Source: Cyprinodon diabolis
Taxonomy: Eukaryota > Chordata > Actinopteri > Cyprinodontiformes > Cyprinodontidae
Length of the DNA stretch: 64,000 nucleotides
NCBI GenBank assembly: GCA_030533445.1
Contig: CM060082.1
Location: 34,491,817 to 34,555,816, forward strand
Direction: 5' to 3'
Both the position numbers and the translations under genes were made by a program. Position 1 is the first letter of the stretch. Each line of letters opens with the position of its first letter. Under the pieces are notes generated by a model. The model worked only from the letters and a program-made list of their open reading frames with translations. It made no database searches and was not told where the DNA came from. Shown here in pieces: positions 1-9,978 of the stretch.

Positions 1-1446
1 AATATCTTCGGAATTACGGTAGGATTAATACTTTTCCTTAAAAACCCTCCAGACCGACCTAAAGTCGATGAAAATCAGAGCCGTTTTTCATTGGTTTTGG
101 AGCAGAAGAGGGGAGAAAAACGAATCAGACTATGTGTTTTAAACTCGTCATAAATATTTTTCTGAATGACACACATACACCAAAGTTGGCATAGTTGGAG
201 TCGAAGGATGGCTGACGCTCACGGTGAAAGAATTTTTTGAATAACTCATACGGTTTTTGCTCAGCAGTCGTTTGTTCGGAGGACATTTTAAGCACCTCAA
301 AGCTGGGTGAGTGACCTGCTGCAGCTAGCTCAATTAGAAGCTCATGTGTGACGAAACGTTTTTTCTTTTTCTTTCTCTTCCCATTCAGGTTGTAGATGAC
401 CTACAGCCATGAAAGTTACTCCAATTGAAGACAAGATATAGCTGTCGCTTAGATAAAAATAATTTTTGAGATACCTTTTATGGTTTTTACTCAGCAGTCG
501 TTTGTTCGGAGGGGTGCTTTAGCAGCTGAAAGGTGAGTGAGAGTGAGGTCCTGCAGTTAAAAGAAAGGGAGGAGCAGGTGGGCCAACCATTTTGTTTTTG
601 CTTCTTTTTGGGTTGTGAAAGACCTACAGACATGAAGGTTACCCCAGTCTGAGACAAAGGATAGATGTTGCTTTCACTGAAAGAATTTTTCAGATACCTT
701 TTACGGTTTTTGCTCAGCAGTCGTTTGTTCGGAGGGTAAGCACCTGGAAGCTAGCTGACAGTTAGCTTCTGCAGCAGCCTGCTAGAGTGCAGCTGCTGAA
801 ATCTTAGTGTGAGGCGGCCATTTTTTTAAGATCAAACATCTTATTCTCGCCCTCACGGCCACATATTTGGAGCTACAGTCACCATTTTTGGTCAGTTTGT
901 AGACTGAAACCTCTGGACTCACACAATGTCTTCGGAATTACGGTAGGATTAATACTTTTCCTTAAAAACCCTCCAGACCAACCTAAAGTCGATGAGAGTT
1001 TCAGCCTTTCTCTATTCTTTTTGAGCTGAAGATGGGAGAGAAACGAATCAGACTATGTGTTTTCAACTCGTCATAAATATTTTTCTGAATGACACACATA
1101 CACCAAAGTTGGTATAGTTGGAGTCGAAGGATTGCTGATGCTCATGGTGAAAATGTTTTTTGAATAACTCATACGGTTTTTGATCAGTAGTTGTTTGTTC
1201 GGTGCCGTTCTTCCCATACAAAAAAGCCTGGGAAGAAGAAACCAATAGTGAGTGCAGCTGTTGTCTGTGTCAGTGAGAGGCTCGTTAAGCGTTGTCAAGG
1301 TTACCAAGCTTCAAACAGATTTTACCTCTGCTGTTTTAAACAGCACATATTAATCTAATGGAGGGTGAAAGGACTGATTTAACATTGGGAAATGGATACT
1401 ATATGACTGCTGTCCATGACACTTCCCTTGCCACTCAGCACTGATA

Positions 1447-2028
1447 GACTTTCAAAATAAGACTCCAGGGACCCTACAAAATAAAAGCCTCTATATTTTT
1501 TACATATATTTATTGCCCTATATGGCTCAACATTATGACCCAAACTCAACCCCGTTTTAGAGAATAGACTCTAGGAGACTGTTTAAAACACACCCTATAG
1601 CAAATTTCAAAATAAAAGCCTCCCATTTCCGCTTCATCTACTGCCCTAATAACATGGAAAAAGAGTGATTTAACGATTGGAAAGTAATCAACTATCATTG
1701 ACGGGTCTGAACATTTTCTATAAACACAACTCTGTTGGACTTTCAAAATAAGACTCCAGGGACCCTACAAAATAAAAGCCTCTATATTTTTTACATATAT
1801 TTATTGCCCTATATGGCTCAACATTATGACCCAAACTCAACCCCGTTTTAGAGAATAGACTCTAGGAGACTGTTTAAAACACACCCTATAGCAAATTTCA
1901 AAATAAAAGCCTCCCATTTCCGCTTCATCTACTGCCCTAATAACATGGAAAAAGAGTGATTTAACGATTGGAAAGTAATCAACTATCATTGACGGGTCTA
2001 AACATTTTCTATAAACACAACTCTGTTG
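1447..2028 (+). repeat. Tandem duplication of the 291 bp A/T-rich module in unit 1
   Basis: Two consecutive copies of 291 bases each (1447-1737 and 1738-2028) are almost identical; one visible difference is gggtctgaac against gggtctaaac. All other units have a single copy. The breakpoints fall at gactttcaaaataagactcc, which recurs at the start of every module, so a recent unequal exchange between neighbouring modules is the simple explanation. Confidence 0.93.
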
Positions 2029-2413
2029 GACTTTCAAAATAAGACTCCAGGGACCCTACAAAATAAAAGCCTCTAGATTATACTAATGCATTAATTGATG
2101 CAAATGGCTCAACATTATGACCCAAACTCTTCCAGGTTGTTTTTATTAGACTCTAGTGACCTTTTCAAAACACACCCCAGAGCAAATTTCACAATAAAAG
2201 TCTCCCATTTACTCTGTAATACAGCAACTATTCACCTAATAACATGGAAAACCAGTGATTTAACATTTGGAAATGGATTCCATATCACTGCTGGGCGTGA
2301 CCCATCTTTTGATGCACATTCATGATAGACTTTCAAAATAAGACTACAAGGACTCTACAGAATAAAAGCCTCTTCCTTATACACACTCATACATTCTGGC
2401 ATATTGCTCATTG

Positions 2414-2650
2414 CCATTGGTGATTTCATCACTGCAATGGCTCTTAGAAGGCGGGCGGAGCCCGCCAATGGTAACAGGCGGGCGGAGCCCGCCAAAGGTG
2501 ATTACATCACTGCAATGGCTCTTAGCAGGCGGGCGGAGCCCGCCATTGGTGATTTCATCACTGCAATGGCTCTTAGAAGGCGGGCAGAGCCCGCCATTGG
2601 TGATTTTTTTCTTCACTGAGATGGCTCCTAGCAGGCGGACGAAGCCCGCC
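2414..2650 (+). repeat. 51 bp hairpin minisatellite, unit 1 (five GC hairpins)
   Basis: Full-length block of 237 bases. The repeating element reads ccattggtgatttcatcact, gcaatggctcttag, then a GC hairpin of two seven-base arms (ggcgggc and gcccgcc) around a three-base loop. Hairpins one and two are separated by only 27 bp. The fifth has a broken arm (ggcggac). Confidence 0.95.
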
Positions 2651-3397
2651 AACTGGGCTTTACCCACTGTGTTTCAATATGGACAACCCATATTACCCTT
2701 GTGCATCATACGCTGTGCACGTCTATTTCCCAGATTTCAGCACAAGTGGCACACAGCTCTCTTTGCCCATGAACTTGCCCTCTTTCCTTCCCTCAGCAGC
2801 CCTCAAAGGCGTAAGCAGTTGGTCTGGGGAGCCCCGACGTCACTTGCCAGGGCCCTATTGGCCCGGTTCCCCAGACGGGCAGTAGGTGGCCCCCCTCAAA
2901 ATTTCTTTAGAAATTTTCTAGTTATTATAATTCTCCCGTATACCCAAAACTTTGGCGCGTAACTAGTCCCGCACGGTTTGGCGGATCGGGCCCAAAGTTG
3001 GCACACGCGTCGGGACCAATGGGGTGATGTGTGCTTGTATAAAACTTTCTCATTAGTCCGAAGGTTTGCGAATTATTAGCGAAAACGTCGCAAAAAAATC
3101 CCATAGGAAATGAATGGGGAGAGGAAAAAAAAAGCATAAAAAACAGCACTTCACTGTGTCGCCATACATTCACCTAGAAAAACAGTTTGAAGCTCAGTTT
3201 GTAGATAAATCCTTCGTCTATTTAAAACTGAAGACGGTATGTTGATAACTGCTACGGTTTTTGTATAATCAGACCTCAAGCGCCACAAAGTTTTAGCAAA
3301 ATCCAGCCTGCTAGAGTGGAGCAACTGAAAAGCTAGAGTGTGAGGCAGGCGTTTTTTAAACACAAAAAAACATTTTAAACTCGCCCTCACGGCCACA

Positions 3398-3405
3398 TAT
3401 TTATA
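3398..3405 (-). promoter_or_regulatory. Possible TATA-like element, minus strand (weak)
   Basis: On the minus strand the sequence reads TATAAATA inside block alpha, and it recurs in each complete unit. The paralogous block beta has catatttggag and lacks it. No initiator, downstream gene or other promoter element supports it, and A/T-rich DNA produces such matches by chance. Confidence 0.15.
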
Positions 3406-3458
3406 GCTAGAGTCACCATTTTTGGTCAGTTTGTAGACTGAAATCTCTGGACCCACAC

Positions 3459-6400
3459 AATATCTTCGGAATTACGGTAGGATTAATACTTTTCCTTAAA
3501 AACCCTCCAGACCGACCTAAAGTCGATGAAAATCAGAGCCGTTTTTCATTGGTTTTGGAGCAGAAGAGGGGAGAAAAACGAATCAGACTATGTGTTTTAA
3601 ACTCGTCATAAATATTTTTCTGAATGACACACATACACCAAAGTTGGCATAGTTGGAGTCGAAGGATGACTGACGCTCACGGTGAAAAAATTTTTTGAAT
3701 AACTCATACGGTTTTTGCTCAGCAGTCGTTTGTTCGGAGGACATTTTAAGCACCTGAAAGCTGAGTGACAGTGACCTGCTGCAGCTAGCTCAATTAGAAG
3801 CTTAGGTGTGATGAAACGTTTTTTCTTTTTCTTTCTCTTCCCATTCAGTTTGTAGATGACCTACAGCCATGAAAGTTACTCCAATTGAAGACAAGATATA
3901 GCTGTCGCTTAGATAAAAAGAATTTTTCAGATACCTTTTACGGTTTTTACTCAGCAGTCGTTTGTTCGGAGGGGTGCTTTAGCAGCTAAAAGGTGAGTGA
4001 GAGTGAGGTCCTGCAGTTCAAACAAAGGGAGGAGCAGGTGGGCCAACCATTTTGTTTGTGCTTCGTTTTGGGTTGTGAAAGACCTACAGACATGAAGGTT
4101 ACCCCAGTCTGAGACAAAGGATAGATGTTGCTTTCACTGAAAGAATTTTTCAGATATCTTTTACGGTTTTTGCTCAGCAGTCGTTTGTTCGGAGGGTAAG
4201 CACCTGGAAGCTAGCTGACAGTTAGCTTCTGCAGCAGCCTGCTAGAGTGCAGCTGCTGAAATCTTAGTGTGAGGCGGCCATTTTTTTAAGATCAAACATC
4301 TTATTCTCGCCCTCACGGCCACATATTTGGAGCTACAGTCACCATTTTTGGTCAGTTTGTAGACTGAAACCTCTGGACTCACACAATGTCTTCGGAATTA
4401 CGGTAGGATTAATACTTTTCCTTAAAAACCCTCCAGACCAACCTAAAGTCGATGAGAGTTTCAGCCTTTCTCTATTCTTTTTGAGCTGAAGATGGGAGAG
4501 AAACGAATCAGACTATGTGTTTTCAACTCGTCATAAATATTTTTCTGAATGACACACATACACCAAAGTTGGTATAGTTGGAGTCGAAGGATTGCTGATG
4601 CTCATGGTGAAAATGTTTTTTGAATAACTCATACGGTTTTTGATCAGTAGTCGTTTGTTCGGTGCCGTTCTTCCCATACAAAAAAGCCTGGGAAGAAGAA
4701 ACCAATAGTGAGTGCAGCTGTTGTCTGTGTCAGTGAGAGGCTCGTTAAGCGTTGTCAAGGTTACCAAGCTTCAAACAGATTTTACCTCTGCTGTTTTAAA
4801 CAGCACATATTAATCTAATGGAGGGTGAAAGGACTGATTTAACATTGGGAAATGGATACTATATGACTGCTGTCCATGACACTTCCCTTGCCACTCAGCA
4901 CTGATAGACTTTCAAAATAAGACTCCAGGGACCCTACAAAATAAAAGCCTCTATATTTTTTACATATATTTATTGCCCTATATGGCTCAACATTATGACC
5001 CAAACTCAACCCCGTTTTAGAGAATAGACTCTAGGAGACTGTTTAAAACACACCCTATAGCAAATTTCAAAATAAAAGCCTCCCATTTCCGCTTCATCTA
5101 CTGCCCTAATAACATGGAAAAAGAGTGATTTAACGATTGGAAAGTAATCAACTATCATTGACGGGTCTGAACATTTTCTATAAACACAACTCTGTTGGAC
5201 TTTCAAAATAAGACTCCAGGGACCCTACAAAATAAAAGCCTCTAGATTATAGTAATGCATTAATTGATGCAAATGGCTCAACATTATGACCCAAACTCTT
5301 CCAGGTTGTTTTTATTAGACTCTAGTGACCTTTTCAAAACACACCCCAGAGCAAATTTCACAATAAAAGTCTCCCATTTACTCTGTAATACAGCAACTAT
5401 TCACCTAATAACATGGAAAACCAGTGATTTAACATTTGGAAATGGATTCTATATCACTGCTGGGCGTGACCCATCTTTTGATGCACATTCATGATAGACT
5501 TTCAAAATAAGACTACAAGGACTCTACAGAATAAAAGCCTCTTCCTTATACACACTCATACATTCTGGCATATTGCTCATTGCCATTGGTGATTTCATCA
5601 CTGCAATGGCTCTTAGAAGGCGGGCGGAGCCCGCCAAAGGTGATTACATCACTGCAATGGCTCTTAGCAGGCGGGCGGAGCCCGCCATTGGTGATTTCAT
5701 CACTGCAATGGCTCTTAGAAGGCGGGCAGAGCCCGCCATTGGTGATTTTTTTCTTCACTGAGATGGCTCCTCACAGGCGGGCGAAGCCCGCCAACTGGGC
5801 TTTACCCACTGTGTTTCAATATGGACAACCCATATTACCCTTGTGCATCATACGCTGTGCACGTCTATTTCCCAGATTTCAGCACAAGTGGCACACAGCT
5901 CTCTTTACCCATGAACTTGCCCTCTTTCCTTCCCTCAGCAGCCCTCAAAGGCGTAAGCAGTTGGTCTGGGGAGCCCCGACGTCACTTGCCAGGGCCGTAT
6001 TGGCCCGGTTCCCCAGACGGGCAGTAGGTGGCCCCCCTCAAAATTTCTTTAGAAATTTTCTAGTTATTATAATTCTCCCGTATACCCAAAACTTCGGCAC
6101 GTAACTAGTCCCGCACGGTTTGGCGGATCGGGCCCAAAGTTGGCACACGCGTCGGGACCAATGGGGTGATGTGTGCTTGTATAAAACTTTCTCATTAGTC
6201 CGAAGGTTTGCGAATTATTAGCGAAAACGTCGCAAAAAAATCCCATAGGAAATGAATGGGGAGAGGAAAAAAAAAGCATAAAAAACAGCACTTCACTGTG
6301 TCGGCATACATTCACCTAGAAAAACAGTTTGAAGCTCAGTTTGTAGATAAATCCTTCGTCTATTTAAAACTGAAGACGGTATGTTGATAACTGCTACGGT

Positions 6401-6600
6401 TTTTGTATAATCAGACCTCAAGCGCCACAAAGTTTTAGCAAAATCCAGCCTGCTAGAGTGGAGCAACTGAAAAGCTAGAGTGTGAGGCAGGCGTTTTTTA
6501 AACACAAAAAAACATTTTAAACTCGCCCTCACGGCCACATATTTATAGCTAGAGTCACCATTTTTGGTCAGTTTGTAGACTGAAATCTCTGGACCCACAC
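3459..6600 (+). repeat. Array unit 2 (3142 bp, type A)
   Basis: Complete unit with the common type A left domain (gatgactgac, cacctgaaagctgagtgacag). It is about 27 bp short of the canonical length because the short hairpin segment between the first and second GC hairpins is missing. The foldback site is empty. The right domain carries cttcggcacg where most units have cttcggcgcg. Confidence 0.95.
5583..5792 (+). repeat. 51 bp hairpin minisatellite, unit 2 (four GC hairpins)
   Basis: Lacks the 27 bp segment (ccaatggtaacagg plus part of a hairpin) found in most units, giving 210 bases. Loops are gga, gga, aga and gaa; all arms intact. Confidence 0.95.
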
Positions 6601-8723
6601 AATATCTTCGGAATTACGGTAGGATTAATACTTTTCCTTAAAAACCCTCCAGACCGACCTAAAGTCGATGAAAATCAGAGCCGTTTTTCATTGGTTTTGG
6701 AGCAGAAGAGGGGAGAAAAACGAATCAGACTATGTGTTTTAAACTCGTCATAAATATTTTTCTGAATGACACACATACACCAAAGTTGGCATAGTTGGAG
6801 TCGAAGGATGGCTGACGCTCACGGTGAAAAAATATTTTGAATAACTCATACGGTTTTTGCTCAGCAGTCGTTTGTTCGGAGGACATTTTAAGCAGCTGAA
6901 AGCTGGGGGAGAGTGTCCTGCTGCAGCTAGCTCAATTAGAAGATCAGGTGTGACAAAACGTTTTTTCTTTTTCTTTCTCTTCCCATTCAGGTTGTAGATG
7001 ACCTACAGCCATGAAAGTTACTCCAATTGAAGACAAGATATAGCTGTCGCTTAGATAAAAATAATTTTTCAGATACCTTTTACGGTTTTTACTCAGCAGT
7101 CGTTTGTTCGGAGGGGTGCTTTAGCAGCTAAAAGGTCAGTGAGAGTGAGGTCCTGCAGTTCAAACAAAGGGAGGAGCAGGTGGGCCAACCATTTTGTTTG
7201 TGCTTCGTTTTGGGTTGTGAAAGACCTACAGACATGAAGGTTACCCCAGTCTGAGACAAAGGATAGATGTTGCTTTCACTGAAAGAATTTTTCAGATATC
7301 TTTTACGGTTTTTGCTCAGCAGTCGTTTGTTCGGAGGGTAAGCACCTGGAAGCTAGCTGACAGTTAGCTTCTGCAGCAGCCTGCTAGAGTGCAGCTGCTG
7401 AAATCTTAGTGTGAGGCGGCCATTTTTTTAAGATCAAACATCTTATTCTCGCCCTCACGGCCACATATTTGGAGCTACAGTCACCATTTTTGGTCAGTTT
7501 GTAGACTGAAACCTCTGGACTCACACAATGTCTTCGGAATTACGGTAGGATTAATACTTTTCCTTAAAAACCCTCCAGACCAACCTAAAGTCGATGAGAG
7601 TTTCAGCCTTTCTCTATTCTTTTTGAGCTGAAGATGGGAGAGAAACGAATCAGACTATGTGTTTTCAACTCGTCATAAATATTTTTCTGAATGACACACA
7701 TACACCAAAGTTGGTATAGTTGGAGTCGAAGGATTGCTGATGCTCATGGTGAAAATGTTTTTTGAATAACTCATACGGTTTTTGATCAGTAGTCGTTTGT
7801 TCGGTGCCGTTCTTCCCATACAAAAAAGCCTGGGAAGAAGAAACCAATAGTGAGTGCAGCTGTTGTCTGTGTCAGTGAGAGGCTCGTTAAGCGTTGTCAA
7901 GGTTACCAAGCTTCAAACAGATTTTACCTCTGCTGTTTTAAACAGCACATATTAATCTAATGGAGGGTGAAAGGACTGATTTAACATTGGGAAATGGATA
8001 CTATATGACTGCTGTCCATGACACTTCCCTTGCCACTCAGCACTGATAGACTTTCAAAATAAGACTCCAGGGACCCTACAAAATAAAAGCCTCTATATTT
8101 TTTACATATATTTATTGCCCTATATGGCTCAACATTATGACCCAAACTCAACCCCGTTTTAGAGAATAGACTCTAGGAGACTGTTTAAAACACACCCTGT
8201 AGCAAATTTCAAAATAAAAGCCTCCCATTTCCGCTTCATCTACTGCCCTAATAACATGGAAAAAGAGTGATTTAACGATTGGAAAGTAATCAACTATCAT
8301 TGACGGGTCTGAACATTTTCTATAAACACAACTCTGTTGGACTTTCAAAATAAGACTCCAGGGACCCTACAAAATAAAAGCCTCTAGATTATACTAATGC
8401 ATTAATTGATGCAAATGGCTCAACATTATGACCCAAACTCTTCCAGGTTGTTTTTATTAGACTCTAGTGACCTTTTCAAAACACACCCAGAGCAAATTTC
8501 ACAATAAAAGTCTCCCATTTACTCTGTAATACAGCAACTATTCACCTAATAACATGGAAAACCAGTGATTTAACATTTGGAAATGGATTCTATATCACTG
8601 CTGGGCGTGACCCATCTTTTGATGCACATTCATGATAGACTTTCAAAATAAGACTACAAGGACTCTACAGAATAAAAGCCTCTTCCTTATACACACTCAT
8701 ACATTCTGGCATATTGCTCATTG

Positions 8724-8960
8724 CCATTGGTGATTTCATCACTGCAATGGCTCTTAGAAGGCGGGCGGAGCCCGCCAATGGTAACAGGCGGGCGGAGCCC
8801 GCCAAAGGTGATTACATCACTGCAATGGCTCTTAGCAGGCGGGCGGAGCCCGCCATTGGTGATTTCATCACTGCAATGGCTCTTAGAAGGCGGGCAGAGC
8901 CCGCCATTGGTGATTTTTTTCTTCACTGAGATGGCTCCTAGCAGGCGGGCGAAGCCCGCC
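8724..8960 (+). repeat. 51 bp hairpin minisatellite, unit 3 (five GC hairpins)
   Basis: Full-length 237-base block with loops gga, gga, gga, aga and gaa and all seven-base arms intact. This is the commonest arrangement in the array. Confidence 0.95.
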
Positions 8961-9195
8961 AACTGGGCTTTACCCACTGTGTTTCAATATGGACAACCCA
9001 TATTACCCTTGTGCATCATACGCTGTGCACGTCTATTTCCCAGATTTCAGCACAAGTGGCACACAGCTCTCTTTGCCCATGAACTTGCCCTCTTTCCTTC
9101 CCTCAGCAGCCCTCAAAGGCGTAAGCAGTTGGTCTGGGGAGCCCCGACGTCACTTGCCAGGGCCGTATTGGCCCGGTTCCCCAGACGGGCAGTAG

Positions 9196-9243
9196 GTGGC
9201 CCCCCTCAAAATTTCTTTAGAAATTTTCTAGTTGGGGGGCCAC
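9196..9243. repeat. Compound inverted repeat at the filled foldback site (unit 3)
   Basis: Ten-base arms gtggcccccc (9196-9205) and ggggggccac (9234-9243) flank the 20 bp A/T palindrome. Only units with a foldback insertion have the right arm, so filling the site completes a nested hairpin. The same arrangement is found at the other filled sites; unit 11 has an extra ATT before the right arm. Confidence 0.85.
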
Positions 9244-9449
9244 ATGCCGAAGGCATGGCCCACCTACTACTATTGCACATATTTATTCCGCGTATTATTG
9301 GGGGGCCACATGCCGAAGGCATGGCCCACCTACTACTATTGCACATATTTATTCCGCGTATTATTATTATTGGGGGGCCACATGCCGAAGGCATGGCCCA
9401 CCTACTACTATTGCACATATTTATTCCGCGTATTATTATTATTATTATA
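9234..9449 (+). repeat. Foldback/ATT VNTR, unit 3 (three monomers)
   Basis: Each monomer runs ggggggccacatgcc, gaa, ggcatggcccacctac, tactattgcacatatttatt, ccgcgtattatt. The catgcc and ggcatg arms form a hairpin around gaa. Monomers are 66 or 72 bases, differing by ATT triplets at the joints. Compared with an empty site (ctagttattataattc) this adds about 210 bases. Confidence 0.95.
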
Positions 9450-9978
9450 ATTCTCCCGTATACCCAAAACTTCGGCGCGTAACTAGTCCCGCACGGTTTG
9501 GCGGATCGGGCCCAAAGTTGGCACACGCGTCGGGACCAATGGGGTGATGTGTGCTTGTATAAAACTTTCTCATTAGTCCGAAGGTTTGCGAATTATTAGC
9601 GAAAACGTCGCAAAAAAATCCCATAGGAAATGAATGGGGAGAGGAAAAAAAAAGCATAAAAAACAGCACTTCACTGTGTCGGCATACATTCACCTAGAAA
9701 AACAGTTTGAAGCTCAGTTTGTAGATAAATCCTTCGTCTATTTAAAACTGAAGACGGTATGTTGATAACTGCTACGGTTTTTGTATAATCAGACCTCAAG
9801 CGCCACAAAGTTTTAGCAAAATCCAGCCTGCTAGAGTGGAGCAACTGAAAAGCTAGAGTGTGAGGCAGGCGTTTTTTAAACACAAAAAAACATTTTAAAC
9901 TCGCCCTCACGGCCACATATTTATAGCTAGAGTCACCATTTTTGGTCAGTTTGTAGACTGAAATCTCTGGACCCACAC

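Larger units (their letters stand above)
1..3458 (+). repeat. Array unit 1 (3458 bp, extra 291 bp module)
   Basis: Complete unit whose length is the canonical 3168 plus 291, because the A/T-rich module is present in one extra tandem copy. Its left domain is atypical: it has gatggctgac like the B class but tgaaagaattttttg, cacctcaaagctgggtgag and gctcatgtgtgacg, found in no other unit here. The foldback insertion site is empty (ctagttattataattc). The right end carries gtcgccatac, shared with units 6, 14 and 15. Confidence 0.95.
6601..9978 (+). repeat. Array unit 3 (3378 bp, type B, three foldback monomers)
   Basis: Complete unit with the type B left domain (aaatattttgaataac, gctgggggagagtgtcc, gaagatcaggtgtgac). 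The excess of about 210 bp over the canonical length is accounted for by three copies of the foldback monomer. It shares the variant accctgtagc with unit 15. Its 76-codon frame in the A/T-rich domain is destroyed by a one-base deletion (cacacccag). Confidence 0.95.

Noticed and set aside
2095..2325. A 76-codon plus-strand frame in the A/T-rich module (starts MMQMAQHYDP)
   Set aside because: A one-base change in a C run (cacaccccag or cacacccag) breaks it in more than half of the units.
1600..2370. Repeated AATAAA sites as polyadenylation signals
   Set aside because: They are part of the 290 bp A/T-rich module (caaaataaaagcctc) and occur several times per unit without any upstream gene.
2414..2650. 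CRISPR-like array of palindromic repeats
   Set aside because: Monomers are contiguous 51 bp repeats with no unique spacers, no leader and no cas genes, in a eukaryotic satellite context.
2679..2885. A 68-codon plus-strand frame (starts MDNPYYPCASY) found in most units as a possible conserved small protein
   Set aside because: In unit 10 it meets a stop (atgacctag) and in unit 11 a two-base deletion shifts it, while the surrounding DNA is conserved equally. Nothing about the protein is recognisable.
3151..3456. A 101-codon minus-strand frame (starts MGPEISVYKL) conserved in almost every unit
   Set aside because: The segment is uniform at the DNA level, so an open frame is carried along passively. 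Unit 8 loses the N-terminus by a two-base deletion, and the homologous part of block beta is full of stops in that frame.
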